Assembly: GCF_000026365.1 (NCBI RefSeq)
Contig: NC_012990.1
Span: 868,001 to 932,000 of the forward strand
Direction: 5' to 3'
Length of the DNA: 64,000 nt
From: Zygosaccharomyces rouxii
Lineage: Eukaryota; Ascomycota; Saccharomycetes; Saccharomycetales; Saccharomycetaceae
A program made the position numbers and the translations under genes. The notes under the pieces were generated by a model that was not told the origin of the DNA, did no database searches, and saw only the letters and a list, made by a program, of their open reading frames with translations. Shown here piece after piece: positions 1 to 9,422 of this stretch (position 1 is its first letter; the number at the start of each line of letters is the position of its first letter).

Positions 1-257
1 TTGATGCATTAGGGCGTGATGAATTGATCCAAAAATTACAGGAATTGCAAGAGAACATCTTGGCTATTAATGAAGATGATTTACAATTTTCAGGCAAACA
101 GAACAACTGGTGTTTGAAGGTCTTGATTGTACTTGAAGATGTTCAAAGAAATTTAAAAGTCCAATTTACACCACACTCTCACGAATATTTGGCACAACTA
201 ATTGAAGCAGATCCCATGAGAAAGAATAGATATTTACATCTATTACATAGGAAATGA
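1..257 (+). CDS. BET4: Bet4, alpha subunit of type II geranylgeranyltransferase (3' end only)
   Basis: The frame is open from the left edge (first full codon at base 3) to a TGA at 255-257, so this is the last 84 codons of a gene that begins outside the window. The visible tail matches the C-terminus of Bet4: an ENIL block, then SGKQNNWCLK, VLIVLEDV, and an end reading ADPMRKNRYLHLL. Bet4 with Bet2 forms the enzyme that adds geranylgeranyl to the C-terminal cysteines of Rab GTPases such as Ypt1 and Sec4, working with the escort protein Mrs6. The TTG at base 24 is an ordinary internal codon, not a start. BET4 lies beside HCA4 in S. cerevisiae too, which supports the call. It converges on CTK2 with a 17 bp gap between stop codons. 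Confidence 0.93.
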   Translation, partial: DALGRDELIQKLQELQENILAINEDDLQFSGKQNNWCLKVLIVLEDVQRNLKVQFTPHSHEYLAQLIEADPMRKNRYLHLLHRK

Positions 258-274
258 GAAAGTTTCATATATCA

Positions 275-1261
275 TCATACTCTACCACCAACGGTATTAG
301 ATGAATTAGTTTTGATTTCATCTTGAACTAGTTTAGGTGAAAGCACATATCTTCTTTCTCGTACTGAATAATCACGATGTGAAGTGAAATATGGATCCAT
401 TTCAATATCTTTTTCATTAAAATCGTGAAGACCAAATTCAGGGCCTGCATTTTTCTTTAATTCAATAAACTTTTCCAATCCAAAATAACTTATACCTGGG
501 GGTATATTATTTTTGAGATCACATATATCAAATGAATTGATGTAGAAATTTAAAATGTCGAAATAGGCCTCGTTCAACGAGTATTTATCTGTTTCCAAAT
601 TACGTCTGGCTACCAATTGAAACCAATCTGATCCAGGTGTTAAAATTTGATAGGCAATCTTCAATACAGCTAATGCAATCGTATGTTGGGGAATCGTTAA
701 AAGAGTGTCCAATTTTAAAACATCATATCCTATGACCCATGCCAGTAGACACACCTGATAGTCTAAATTAAAAGTTTTGCCAAACTTAACTACGCATTCA
801 TCAATGTGAAGAAAATTGTTTGTTCTGTAGTCAAATGAACAAGATTCTAATATTCGAAGTTCAATTTGGAATACACCTTTCTTAAAATTATCTAACATTT
901 CAGAACTTGGTTTAGGCACATTTCTTAACCTCAACGAAACACTGCAGAGTTCATTTACTTTCTTAATAGTTTCCACTTGCTTACAACTTAATAGAAGACT
1001 GCTAGTAGCCACTGTATAGCATAATTCAGTCTCAAATCTGTTGAAGACGTGATATCTCTGGTAAAAATATATGGCGGTTTCTAACGTTCTACGTGGAAAA
1101 TTCAATTGTAAACATATTTCACTCATAAACTTAATAACAGCTAATTTCTTCTGGTTATAAGTACGTCGATCGGTTATGGAGTCTCTTTGAAGCCTTGTGA
1201 GTTCTCTCTTAGTCAAGTACGGCCGGGAAAGAAGCAGCTGTGTGTCAAATTTAGTTGACAT
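275..1261 (-). CDS. CTK2: Ctk2, cyclin-like beta subunit of the CTDK-I kinase
   Basis: 328 residues, close to the S. cerevisiae length. The cyclin-box fold spans roughly residues 35-240, with the typical run of helices (IKFMSEICLQLNFPRRTLETA, then ATSSLLLSCKQVET). Ctk2 activates Ctk1, and with Ctk3 they phosphorylate Ser2 of the RNA polymerase II C-terminal repeats during elongation and 3' end processing in the nucleus. The start is the ATG at 1261. There is a (CTCAT)4 tract about 80-100 bp upstream. The gene converges on BET4 and is followed upstream by HCA4 on the same strand. Identification rests on whole-length recognition of the family rather than on a single motif. Confidence 0.9.
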   Translation of the reverse strand: MSTKFDTQLLLSRPYLTKRELTRLQRDSITDRRTYNQKKLAVIKFMSEICLQLNFPRRTLETAIYFYQRYHVFNRFETELCYTVATSSLLLSCKQVETIKKVNELCSVSLRLRNVPKPSSEMLDNFKKGVFQIELRILESCSFDYRTNNFLHIDECVVKFGKTFNLDYQVCLLAWVIGYDVLKLDTLLTIPQHTIALAVLKIAYQILTPGSDWFQLVARRNLETDKYSLNEAYFDILNFYINSFDICDLKNNIPPGISYFGLEKFIELKKNAGPEFGLHDFNEKDIEMDPYFTSHRDYSVRERRYVLSPKLVQDEIKTNSSNTVGGRV

Positions 1262-1342
1262 GGTTGATTAAACACTAATTTGGCAGTCCCAAAAATCAAA
1301 GAGGCTGCTATATGAACCGCTATTTTCAACCTTCATTAGTTG

Positions 1343-1362
1343 CTCATCTCATCTCATCTCAT
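1343..1362. repeat. (CTCAT)4 tract in the CTK2 promoter
   Basis: Four perfect CTCAT pentamers followed by CGTCATC. The complement reads GATGAG repeats, resembling the PAC element found elsewhere in this window. The rest of 1262-1464, between CTK2 and the HCA4 stop, holds no gene; the open frame there has no family features. Confidence 0.7.
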
Positions 1363-1464
1363 CGTCATCTTGGTGAAATATTTGACTACTATGTAAATTT
1401 GATCACGCGCTACGAGCTGGATGCTAAGATCTATAATGCTATTTATACTATCATATTTAGAATT

Positions 1465-3780
1465 CTATTGGTTGATCAATCTCGATGTCAAGGATTCCAA
1501 GTCTTCTAGTGTCTCTGGTTCTTCCACTTCCAACAGTCCGTCATCTTGTTTTTGTTCTCTGTGAGCGGCATGTTTCTTCCTTGGTGGTTCCTCGAAGTCC
1601 GATTCCTGTTCATCTTGTTCTTGTGATTCATTTTCTTCTTCTTTATCTTCACCTTCTGAATGCTCATCCATATCGTCGCTGAGGTTTCCTGTTCCCAGTA
1701 GTACTGTTGGTTCTTCATCTTCGCTGTAGTAGCTTTCATTTTCTTCCATTTCACGTCTTAGAGCCTCTAGTTGCTTTCTCTTCTTTTCTTGTCTTTTCTC
1801 CTTAGCCAATTGCTTATCCTCTACATCCTTTTGAGCCATGATTTCTGCCTCCTTAGTCAAAAATTCCTGCTTTTGACTCATTGCATCACCTTTTTCATGG
1901 AATTGTTCTTCGTCTTCTAATTCGTAAACTGGGTGTGCTTGGCCGTCCTCATCAAATACCATCTTCGATGCATTACCCTTTGACGCTAGAGAAGCCTTTT
2001 TAGATAATGCTTTCCTAACAGCTCTCTTAGATTGAGGTGCAATCAAGGGCGGCAGATCTTCTTCCTTTAATTGATGATCACCACGTTTCAATGATATGAA
2101 GTCACCATCATCTTCATCTGCCTGAGCTTGGGATTTAGTAATGTTCAGATAATGCTCACTTAAAACAGTTTGATTCTTACGTTCGAACATTTTGTCGAAT
2201 TTTGTTCTAGCTTCCTTTGGTTTATCTTCGAATTCACCATTTTCATCGGCTTTATTCAATTTTAGTAGTTGTCTAGGAGCATTTTTCAAGTCTTTAGAAC
2301 GTTCGATGGCACCCATTCCTCTGAGCTTAATTTTTGGTGCACCTGGTAATCCTAACGATTGGGCAAATTCTTCCGTCGGTAACTGATCAAATTTGAAAAC
2401 TTCGTGATCCTTTTGAATGTAGATGGATCTAACGTATGATATGAATGCCTTTTGACCCAAATATTTCAATTCAGGATCCTTGAACAATAATGATTGTAAT
2501 TGAGGTTTAATAGATTTTTTCTTTGATTGCTTAATATTTAGCATGTTGGGTTCGATCCTTCTACCCTTTAACCTTTGTAGGAATGGTTCATTTTCTTGCG
2601 GTGTTAACATGATCAAAGATTTACCTTGTTTACCGTATCTTGCAGATCTACCGACTCTATGGATGTAAGTATCGACATTTTCCGGACAATCCACTTGCAC
2701 AACCCAATCAACTGCCGGGAAGTCAATACCTCTTGAAACCACATCTGTAGCGATTAGACACACTTGCTGAGCTCTGCTGAATTTGTCCAATGTTTCCGTA
2801 CGTGCCCTTTGTTTCTGTCTACCGTGAAGGTGCATCAAAGATATACCAGGTTGTAATTTCCTAAAAGTTTCATAGACAAAATGTACTTGTTTGGAACTTG
2901 AAAAAAATACGATCATCTTACATTTCAAATGAGTTTTTATGAAACTGAAGAGCGTATCCAACTTATCTGCTAGTTCCACAACGATGTAGTGCTGTTGCAA
3001 AGTTTCTGGGGTTTCGGGTTGTGAACCGCTGACGTTAGCCGGTGTACCTACGGTCTTATAGTCCGTTAGTGATAATCTTGCCAAATCGTTCAATGATTGT
3101 GATTGTGTTGCAGAGAAAAGCAGGGTTTGTCTAATAGGCGGTAAATTACTTACAATAGCGTCCAAAGTCTTTTTAAACCCCATATCAAGACATCTATCAG
3201 CTTCATCAAGAACTAACATTTGTAAATTATCAATGTTAAGTCCCACAGACTGATCCAAATGCTGTAATAGTCTACCTGGTGTACCTATTAAAATGTTAAT
3301 TTTGGAAATTCTTTCAGCTTCAAATTTGACGTCTTTACCACCAATAACTAGACCTGCAGAAAATGAACAATGGGTACCAATTTTAATCAATACTTCATAG
3401 ATTTGCATAGCTAATTCTCTTGTTGGTGAAATAATCAACGCACCGACACCATCATATTCAGTCCATCTCTCACGATACAACTTTTCCAATACAGGTATTA
3501 AGAATGCTAGGGTCTTACCTGAACCTGTTTTGGCCGCACCTAGCACATCGTTTCCCTTCAAAGATACAGGTATGGAATCTCTTTGAATATCTGTCAATTT
3601 AACGTAGGAGGCATCTTTTAATCCTCGAAGAACTGCATTACTTAGTGGTAAATCCTGGAAATAAGTTGCTTTGGGGTTGTTAAACTCTTGCGTTTTAGTG
3701 TGAAGCTCTTCGATATACTGATCTTCCCTCTTACGTATTTGCTTACGCTGACTGGTCGTTAGATGCTGCTTTCTAGGCAT
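1465..3780 (-). CDS. HCA4: Hca4/Dbp4, DEAD-box RNA helicase of 18S rRNA maturation
   Basis: 771 residues, essentially the length of S. cerevisiae Hca4. All helicase motifs are readable: Q motif near residues 60-67, motif [10 protein letters not shown] at 82-90, PTRELA at 119-124, GTPGR at 166-170, DEAD at 192-195, SAT at 223-225, [12 protein letters not shown] at 344-355, and HRVGRSAR at 374-381. A basic and acidic C-terminal third with charged coiled segments follows, as usual for this family. Dbp4 releases U14 snoRNA from pre-ribosomes in the nucleolus for early 35S processing. The promoter has adjoining PAC and RRPE elements at 3833-3857, the signature of the ribosome biogenesis regulon. 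The gene diverges from PML1 with 146 bp between start codons. Confidence 0.97.
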   Translation of the reverse strand: MPRKQHLTTSQRKQIRKREDQYIEELHTKTQEFNNPKATYFQDLPLSNAVLRGLKDASYVKLTDIQRDSIPVSLKGNDVLGAAKTGSGKTLAFLIPVLEKLYRERWTEYDGVGALIISPTRELAMQIYEVLIKIGTHCSFSAGLVIGGKDVKFEAERISKINILIGTPGRLLQHLDQSVGLNIDNLQMLVLDEADRCLDMGFKKTLDAIVSNLPPIRQTLLFSATQSQSLNDLARLSLTDYKTVGTPANVSGSQPETPETLQQHYIVVELADKLDTLFSFIKTHLKCKMIVFFSSSKQVHFVYETFRKLQPGISLMHLHGRQKQRARTETLDKFSRAQQVCLIATDVVSRGIDFPAVDWVVQVDCPENVDTYIHRVGRSARYGKQGKSLIMLTPQENEPFLQRLKGRRIEPNMLNIKQSKKKSIKPQLQSLLFKDPELKYLGQKAFISYVRSIYIQKDHEVFKFDQLPTEEFAQSLGLPGAPKIKLRGMGAIERSKDLKNAPRQLLKLNKADENGEFEDKPKEARTKFDKMFERKNQTVLSEHYLNITKSQAQADEDDGDFISLKRGDHQLKEEDLPPLIAPQSKRAVRKALSKKASLASKGNASKMVFDEDGQAHPVYELEDEEQFHEKGDAMSQKQEFLTKEAEIMAQKDVEDKQLAKEKRQEKKRKQLEALRREMEENESYYSEDEEPTVLLGTGNLSDDMDEHSEGEDKEEENESQEQDEQESDFEEPPRKKHAAHREQKQDDGLLEVEEPETLEDLESLTSRLINQ

Positions 3781-3832
3781 TTTAAGACTTCTATAAGGCT
3801 CTATTCTGCTATACTTAGTGATCTATTAGCAT

Positions 3833-3857
3833 GCGATGAGCTTGTTGAAATTTTTCA
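3833..3857. promoter_or_regulatory. PAC and RRPE elements upstream of HCA4
   Basis: GCGATGAG (PAC) at 3833-3840 is followed within 6 bp by TGAAATTTTTCA (RRPE-like) at 3846-3857. They lie 53-77 bp upstream of the HCA4 ATG. PAC is bound by Dot6/Tod6 and RRPE by Stb3 in S. cerevisiae, and together they drive growth-dependent control of ribosome assembly genes. The sites also lie 70-94 bp upstream of the divergent PML1. Confidence 0.8.
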
Positions 3858-3926
3858 CTTAAGTTTGGTGAAAAAATGAAAAAAAAAGAAAACATGCTGA
3901 CATGAAATCGCTAAACAGAAAATCCG

Positions 3927-4439
3927 ATGAAGAATACTGCGATACCTCAGAAGAGGTTCAGGCCCACTGTCTTGCCCGATTTTAGACCTTCAGGATTGTT
4001 AGAGCTGGAATCTAACAATAAAGAAGGTGTTTTGTTAAAACATGTAGAGCCTGCCGATGCATGTGAACCCAATACCTTCTACGCCAAGACTTCTATAGGA
4101 CAGCGGCCTCTTTACAAATTGATGGTTTATCGAGATGATTCACTGGTACAAGAGTTTGAATTGATGGAAAAAAGTAGTTATATAGTCGGCAGAGCTTCTG
4201 GTGAAACCGTAGTAGCAGATATACCGATTGAAGAGGATACATGCTCCAAGCAGCATTGTGTAATTCAATTTCGTCAACAAAACGGTCAGTTGAAAGCGTA
4301 TCTGATGGACTTAGAATCATCGAATAGTACTACGTTAAATGGAGATGAAATACCGTCATCCCATTATGTACAACTACGTCCTGGTGATATTATATCATCG
4401 TTGGATTCACAATACGACCTCGTTTTCATGAATAGCTAA
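3927..4439 (+). CDS. PML1: Pml1, FHA-domain subunit of the RES splicing and retention complex
   Basis: 170 residues, shorter than the roughly 200 of S. cerevisiae, with the difference at the N-terminus. An FHA domain fills residues 60-168, with phosphothreonine-binding hallmarks GR at 88-89, SKQH at 107-110 and SSNST at 131-135. The N-terminal GLLELESN and LKHVEP blocks are those of the Snu17-binding segment of Pml1. With Bud13 and Snu17 it forms the RES complex, which aids splicing and retains unspliced pre-mRNA in the nucleus. An out-of-frame ATG at 3902 begins a short upstream frame of 27 codons that overlaps the start and could dampen translation. The gene converges on KAR2 with a 50 bp gap. 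Confidence 0.92.
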   Translation: MKNTAIPQKRFRPTVLPDFRPSGLLELESNNKEGVLLKHVEPADACEPNTFYAKTSIGQRPLYKLMVYRDDSLVQEFELMEKSSYIVGRASGETVVADIPIEEDTCSKQHCVIQFRQQNGQLKAYLMDLESSNSTTLNGDEIPSSHYVQLRPGDIISSLDSQYDLVFMNS

Positions 4440-4489
4440 AATAGGAACTACTACTTAACTTTAATTCTTATGTACAAATGCTAAAGAGC

Positions 4490-6511
4490 TTACAATTCGT
4501 CGTGTTCGAAGTAATCTCCGTCGTCATCTTCTTCGTCTTCTTCATCATCTGGTGATGCACCTTCACCAGCGCCACCGTAAAGCTTAGATGTAATTGGGTA
4601 AGCTGCCTTGGACAATGAGTTGAATTTCTCTTCGAAATCTTCAGCCATAGCAGAATCGAAATTATCTTCTAACCATTCTAGCACATCAGAAGCAGCATCT
4701 AATAGAGTTTCTCTATCTTTTTCTTCTAATTTTTCACCCAAATCACCATTAACTTGGTTTTTCAAAGAGTGTGCGTAGTTTTCTACCTTGTTTCTAGCTT
4801 CAATCTTCTTCTTAACAGCAGCATCTTCAGATGCGAATTTTTCGGCGTCCTCCACCATCTTTTCGATTTCATCTGGAGTCAATCTACCCTTATCGTTGGT
4901 GATGGTGATAGTTTCCATCTTACCAGTACCTTTATCAGTGGCAGAAACCTTTAGAATACCATTGGCATCTAGAGCAAATGTAACTTCAATTTGTGGAATA
5001 CCTCTTGGAGCTGGTGGAATACCAGTCAATTCGAATTTACCCAACAAGTTGTTATCCTTTGCCATAGCTCTTTCACCTTCATAAACTTGAATCATAACAG
5101 TTGGTTGGTTGTCTACTGCAGTAGAGAAGATTTGAGATTTCTTTGTTGGAATAGCAGTGTTTCTCTTGATCAATGGAGTCATAACACCACCACTGGTTTC
5201 AATACCCAAGGTTAGGGCGTTAACATCCAATAACACAATGTCTTCAACACCTTCTTCACCAGAAAGAACACCTGCTTGCACTGCAGCACCAAAGGCGACA
5301 GCTTCATCTGGGTTAATACCCTTTGAAGTCTTCTTACCGTCAAAGAAAGATTCCAACAATTGTTGGACCTTAGGAATTCTAGTAGAACCACCAACAAGAA
5401 CAATATCGTCGATATCCTTCTTGCCCAAACCGGCATCTTCCAAGACCTTTTCAACTGGTTTCAAAGTCTTCTTGAAAAGATCCAAGTTCAATTCTTCAAA
5501 CTTAGCTCTAGTCAAAGTTTCACTCAAGTCAATACCATCAACAAATGAGTCAATTTCAATACGAGTGGACATTTGAGATGAAAGTGCACGCTTAGCCTTT
5601 TCAGCTTCTCTCTTTAACTTAGCCAATGCCTTATTGTTATCAGAAACATCAATACCGTGCTTCTTCTTGAATTGTTTGATCAATTGACGCACAATCTTGT
5701 AATCGAAATCTTCACCACCTAGATGGGTATCACCAGCGGTAGCTTGCACTTCGAAAACACCGTTTTCAATAGACAATAGGGAAACATCAAAAGTACCACC
5801 ACCAAGATCATAAACGATGATTTGGTGTTCGTCACTCGATTTGTCCAAACCGTAAGCGATGGCGGCAGCTGTAGGTTCATTCACAATTCTCAAAACGTTC
5901 AAACCTGCAATAGTACCTGCATCCTTAGTGGCTTGTCTTTGAGCATCGTTGAAATATGCTGGGACCGTAACCACAGCATGTGTAACCTTCTTGCCCAAAT
6001 AATCTTCGGCAATCTGCTTCATCTTACTTAGAACCATACCTGAAATTTCTTCCGGTGTGAAGACTCTTTCTTCTCCCTTAACGGTAACTCTAACACCAGG
6101 TTTACCCTTGTTGTCAACAATATCGTATGGCAAGTGTTTAACATCACGTTGAACAGATTTGTCACTGTAACGCAAACCGATCAAACGCTTGATATCAAAC
6201 ACTGTGTTCTTTGGATTAGCAGCTACTTGGTTTTTAGCAGCATCACCAATCAATCTTTCTTCATCTGTGAATGCAACGTAGGAAGGTGTAATACGATTAC
6301 CTTGTTCATTAGCTAGAATTTCGGTCTTACCATTTTTCATAACAGCAACACATGAATAAGTCGTACCTAAATCGATACCAATGACGGTACCATAGCTCTC
6401 CTCTTCACCTCTAACTAAAACTGAGTTTGTACGTGGTCCAAGAGGCAAAACCACTAGGAAAAGCGTATACAGAATAACGGCTAATGGAGCCAGCCACCTG
6501 TTTGAAAGCAT
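4490..6511 (-). CDS. KAR2: Kar2/BiP, ER lumenal Hsp70 chaperone
   Basis: 673 residues. A hydrophobic signal sequence lies near residues 7-28, then the nucleotide-binding domain opens with [11 protein letters not shown] around 44-54. [10 protein letters not shown] and [11 protein letters not shown] follow, then the substrate-binding domain, an acidic tail and the ER retrieval tetrapeptide HDEL at 670-673. Kar2 folds incoming proteins, helps pull them through the Sec61/Sec63 channel, feeds misfolded ones to degradation and keeps Ire1 quiet, and is needed for nuclear fusion at mating. Codon use looks strongly biased, as expected of an abundant protein. A TATA box lies 83-91 bp upstream of the start, and UPRE-like cores lie farther out at 6946-7055. 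Confidence 0.99.
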   Translation of the reverse strand: MLSNRWLAPLAVILYTLFLVVLPLGPRTNSVLVRGEEESYGTVIGIDLGTTYSCVAVMKNGKTEILANEQGNRITPSYVAFTDEERLIGDAAKNQVAANPKNTVFDIKRLIGLRYSDKSVQRDVKHLPYDIVDNKGKPGVRVTVKGEERVFTPEEISGMVLSKMKQIAEDYLGKKVTHAVVTVPAYFNDAQRQATKDAGTIAGLNVLRIVNEPTAAAIAYGLDKSSDEHQIIVYDLGGGTFDVSLLSIENGVFEVQATAGDTHLGGEDFDYKIVRQLIKQFKKKHGIDVSDNNKALAKLKREAEKAKRALSSQMSTRIEIDSFVDGIDLSETLTRAKFEELNLDLFKKTLKPVEKVLEDAGLGKKDIDDIVLVGGSTRIPKVQQLLESFFDGKKTSKGINPDEAVAFGAAVQAGVLSGEEGVEDIVLLDVNALTLGIETSGGVMTPLIKRNTAIPTKKSQIFSTAVDNQPTVMIQVYEGERAMAKDNNLLGKFELTGIPPAPRGIPQIEVTFALDANGILKVSATDKGTGKMETITITNDKGRLTPDEIEKMVEDAEKFASEDAAVKKKIEARNKVENYAHSLKNQVNGDLGEKLEEKDRETLLDAASDVLEWLEDNFDSAMAEDFEEKFNSLSKAAYPITSKLYGGAGEGASPDDEEDEEDDDGDYFEHDEL

Positions 6512-6593
6512 TGTAGAATACTTCTTCTTATGTTAAAACTTGGTAAACAAATGCACAGAAGGGAACAAATGTGTATTCTCAAAAGGTTATTTC

Positions 6594-6602
6594 CTTTTAT
6601 AT
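6594..6602 (-). promoter_or_regulatory. TATA box of KAR2
   Basis: On the minus strand this reads ATATAAAAG, containing a perfect TATAWAWR match, 83-91 bp upstream of the KAR2 ATG. Further upstream, CGTGTT (6640-6645) and AACACG (6655-6660) form an inverted pair of unknown role. A strong TATA box fits a stress-induced, highly expressed gene. Confidence 0.7.
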
Positions 6603-6945
6603 GTTTAATGGTTAATTGAACACTGTGGTTTCTTAAACGCGTGTTGGATAAAATAACACGTTGGCAGTCACCGAAAAGAAAGAAGCGCGTGGAATCCGGA
6701 AGAAAATGACAGCTAAGCATAATGGAAAGGATTATACAGGCACCGGAATGAAAGTAAGAATATTACTGAATAAGTAGTTGATACGTCGGCGGTAAGAGAA
6801 TAGCGTGGTCTGATCGTACGGATTCTATCATTACCTCAGCTATTTTTTTAAAAAACAAAAAAATTGAAAGAATTCCTTAGATATGCGCAAATTGCCAATT
6901 CTTCTTGGCAAGATTTGTTTAATTTGCCGTATTAATCTCGAGTGA

Positions 6946-7055
6946 TTGACGCTGATGTACGTATTACTATAGCGAATATCCCTATTTACTGAAGTTACGC
7001 TGGGGCGCCAGTTTGTGCTGTCGTTTTTGTTTGTTTTTTGTGGTGTCAGCGTAAC
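6946..7055. promoter_or_regulatory. Three UPRE-like CAGCGT cores in the KAR2 upstream region
   Basis: ACGCTG (complement CAGCGT) occurs near 6947 and at 6997-7002, and CAGCGT on the plus strand at 7047-7052. Each matches six of seven bases of the S. cerevisiae UPRE core CAGCGTG, the Hac1 site. The last two lie within a perfect 9 bp inverted pair, GTTACGCTG at 6994-7002 and CAGCGTAAC at 7047-7055. They are about 435-540 bp from the KAR2 start and a similar distance from the divergent gene at 7479, so which gene they serve is unclear. The rest of 6512-7478 shows no convincing gene. Confidence 0.4.
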
Positions 7056-7478
7056 CTGGCGCGGGTGAAAAATGATAAAGGAATGAAATACGTAATGGGT
7101 AACGCGGTCACTAGTATAGCTACTGCTGTTATAGATACAGATCGAAGAGAGTGATGCTTTGTAGTGATAAATTGCTGAGAACTCTGTTGTACAACGTACT
7201 TTCCCTTGCCTGTGTGTTTAAGTGTTTGAAACCCTAAGGTTTTCCTTAGAGCGTCAGAGCTCGTCCCAACAGGATAATAATAAAACATTTTTGCCGCGAT
7301 TTCGTGGTAAAGAGTTTGTGTCAGTGAGTTGTTATAAATTAGGGTCTAGTAATTTTCACATTGTTTCAATTTTACAATCCTCACTGTTCGCACCAATAAC
7401 TACCAAGCATCTCAAGTTCTAAATTTTTGACTTCATCACTAGCTAAGATTAATTTTATCTAATAATATTACAAACAAT

Positions 7479-9044
7479 ATGACAAGTAAAGGAACTGTTC
7501 TTATTTATTATGGTTTTCGTAGTGGTAAATCAGTCGCTGGTGATACTGGGATATCGTCTGAAGCTTGGACGTCGTATTATTATCATGACATTGGTAAATC
7601 ATTTCGAGTAGCTGCCAAGAGTAAAAGGTTGAATTCAAAAGGTTTCGACCGTTTGCAGAGCAGTGATGGAGCAGGGTTAATAATCGATCTTTCTCCTTCT
7701 TTACAAAACGACAATGACAGTGCTACATGTCAGGAAGATTGTTTGGAATCAACTTTGGAACAAAATGAGTTTATTGCCTATAGTGCTGAAGCTGCAGCAT
7801 TTGCCCAATTTGCCTCCATAGACGCAATTATTCTGGCCTCCAATGAATTGGCTAATGCTAACTGTCCCAAAGTCTCTCAAGTCGAGCATCATAAGGTCAG
7901 ATTTTGGCGTAATAAAAGAAGTAGAAATGATGAAATGACTAACTCTTCGAAGGATTTGACAGAGAGACCTGCCAAGAGGCATCATTTTAGAAAGTGGTTG
8001 AACGAAGTTCGAGACGAAGTAGATTTGGGTTACATCTATGAAAACCGTAATAGAGCTTGTGCTGTTGCCGCTGAGGCGGCTCGCATGGCAACTATCCGTA
8101 ATAATGCGAGAGCAGCAGCAAAGGTTGGTGCAACTGCAACTGCCCAAATGGGTACGGTTCGCTCTCGTTCCAGAAAGTCCATTCAAGCTGGTGCTTTAGC
8201 GACTGTAAAGGCTGTTCATTTGGGAACTGTCAGTTCTCATGCCAGAGAATGGATGGGAATTTGTGCATTGGAGGCCGCCAGTTCTGCCCAAACTAGGTTG
8301 TTTGAGCAACATGCTACCTCAGTCATGCATTCAAGGATTTCTACTTCTGATCAAGAACCATTTTCCAATAAAAATGTTGAAGGTGAGATTCATCACGGAG
8401 CTCAAGATACAGAGGAGTATGTCCAAAATATTTCACAAAGTACAGTAGTGGATCCTGAAGATCGAAATATCCACAACCACAACTCTCAGCCCCTACAAGA
8501 CAGCAGCTCGGGAGAGGATATTAAAAAGGAGACAACTTCAAAAATCGCAGGAGTTTATGAACAATTTGAAGCTGCTTCACCAGCCTTCCCCAAATTAGAG
8601 TCGGGGCCATTAATCGAAGCATGCGGGACATATTCACCAATCGAATCACAAAGTGAGGCAAAATCAGAGGAGGAATTTTGGGACTGTATATCACCCAAGG
8701 AGTCTACCTCTACTGAATCATTTTTTATCGAATCCTTTGATAAACAACCAAGTAAGCTTGGTTCTGGTGAGCTAGCACAAGTGATTGAAGGTGGAGATTT
8801 CGAGAATAAACTTTCTTCCAAGTCAAACGTTCTGGGGTGGTTTAGTAAGACGGCAAATGACGACACCACCATCGCAGCAAAAACTCTCGAAGAGAATACT
8901 CAGGAATGCACCACGGCCGCTGAGACTAATGTCTGGAAAAGTCTTGGAAGACAACTAGGACTTTTCAAAAAGGAAGAAGCACTTAATTCAGATATGGAAG
9001 TGGTATCTCCCTTTGGCGATAACCAAATTGGTTACGCCTTTTAA
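7479..9044 (+). CDS. Unrecognised Ala-rich protein, probably lineage-restricted
   Basis: 521 residues from an ATG at 7479 to a TAA; I do not recognise the family. The N-terminal ~50 residues are aromatic and basic (IYYGFRSGKS, TSYYYHDIGKS). Residues about 90-125 and 185-280 are strikingly alanine-rich with evenly spaced charges (AAEAARMATIRNNARAAAK and similar), suggesting long amphipathic helices. A basic patch near 140-170 (RFWRNKRSRN, PAKRHHFRKW) could be a nuclear localisation signal. The C-terminal half is acidic, Ser/Glu-rich and probably disordered. S. cerevisiae has no gene between KAR2 and TAD2, so this was either lost there or gained here. The long open frame and coding-like composition support a real gene. 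No function is proposed. Confidence 0.75.
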   Translation: MTSKGTVLIYYGFRSGKSVAGDTGISSEAWTSYYYHDIGKSFRVAAKSKRLNSKGFDRLQSSDGAGLIIDLSPSLQNDNDSATCQEDCLESTLEQNEFIAYSAEAAAFAQFASIDAIILASNELANANCPKVSQVEHHKVRFWRNKRSRNDEMTNSSKDLTERPAKRHHFRKWLNEVRDEVDLGYIYENRNRACAVAAEAARMATIRNNARAAAKVGATATAQMGTVRSRSRKSIQAGALATVKAVHLGTVSSHAREWMGICALEAASSAQTRLFEQHATSVMHSRISTSDQEPFSNKNVEGEIHHGAQDTEEYVQNISQSTVVDPEDRNIHNHNSQPLQDSSSGEDIKKETTSKIAGVYEQFEAASPAFPKLESGPLIEACGTYSPIESQSEAKSEEEFWDCISPKESTSTESFFIESFDKQPSKLGSGELAQVIEGGDFENKLSSKSNVLGWFSKTANDDTTIAAKTLEENTQECTTAAETNVWKSLGRQLGLFKKEEALNSDMEVVSPFGDNQIGYAF

Positions 9045-9161
9045 ACAAATAACAATTTTTTAAGCTCTTCTTGTATTAGTATGATCAAATTATTTTGGAT
9101 TTTGGTTGATTTCTGGAAGTCTTCTCTTATTTCTTCTTACAACCGATCAAATACAATAGAC

Positions 9162-9209
9162 CGTAGATCATTGTAGATCATTGTAGATCATTTTTGAATC
9201 ACGTGATTC
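9162..9209. promoter_or_regulatory. Three tandem GTAGATCAT decamers and a palindromic E-box upstream of TAD2
   Basis: Three head-to-tail decamers, (C/T)GTAGATCAT, run from 9162 to 9191. Four bases later comes a perfect 14 bp palindrome, GAATCACGTGATTC (9196-9209), centred on CACGTG, the site of Cbf1 or Pho4. This lies 214-261 bp upstream of TAD2 and 118 bp or more past the stop of the gene before it. A further CTCAT-type run lies at 9372-9391. No open frame of note occurs in 9045-9422. Confidence 0.55.
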
Positions 9210-9422
9210 GAGTTGTGTTAAAAAGAATACGGGAAAGAAATACAGGCACCAAATGGTACTTTAAATCTATCCCTGCTCTTTCTAGCCGCTGATGGTATTC
9301 TCATTCTTCGAATAGCTTTACAGTCATCATTGGCCACGTAAGTGTGCGATCCGGTGAAAAATTATTCTTATCTCACTCCATCTCATCTCATGGAAATAAT
9401 ACACATATCTGATTAAATCTCC

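Noticed and set aside
1312..1509. Small frame between CTK2 and HCA4
   Set aside because: It covers a promoter with CTCAT repeats and runs into the HCA4 3' end; no recognisable protein features.
4788..5576. Long frames antisense to KAR2
   Set aside because: They mirror a highly biased coding sequence; no family features and full overlap with KAR2.
9196..9330. Possible centromere, because ATCACGTG matches CDEI
   Set aside because: No AT-rich CDEII of 80-90 bp follows and no CDEIII with a TTCCGAA core is present. The same holds for the CACGTG at 54887.
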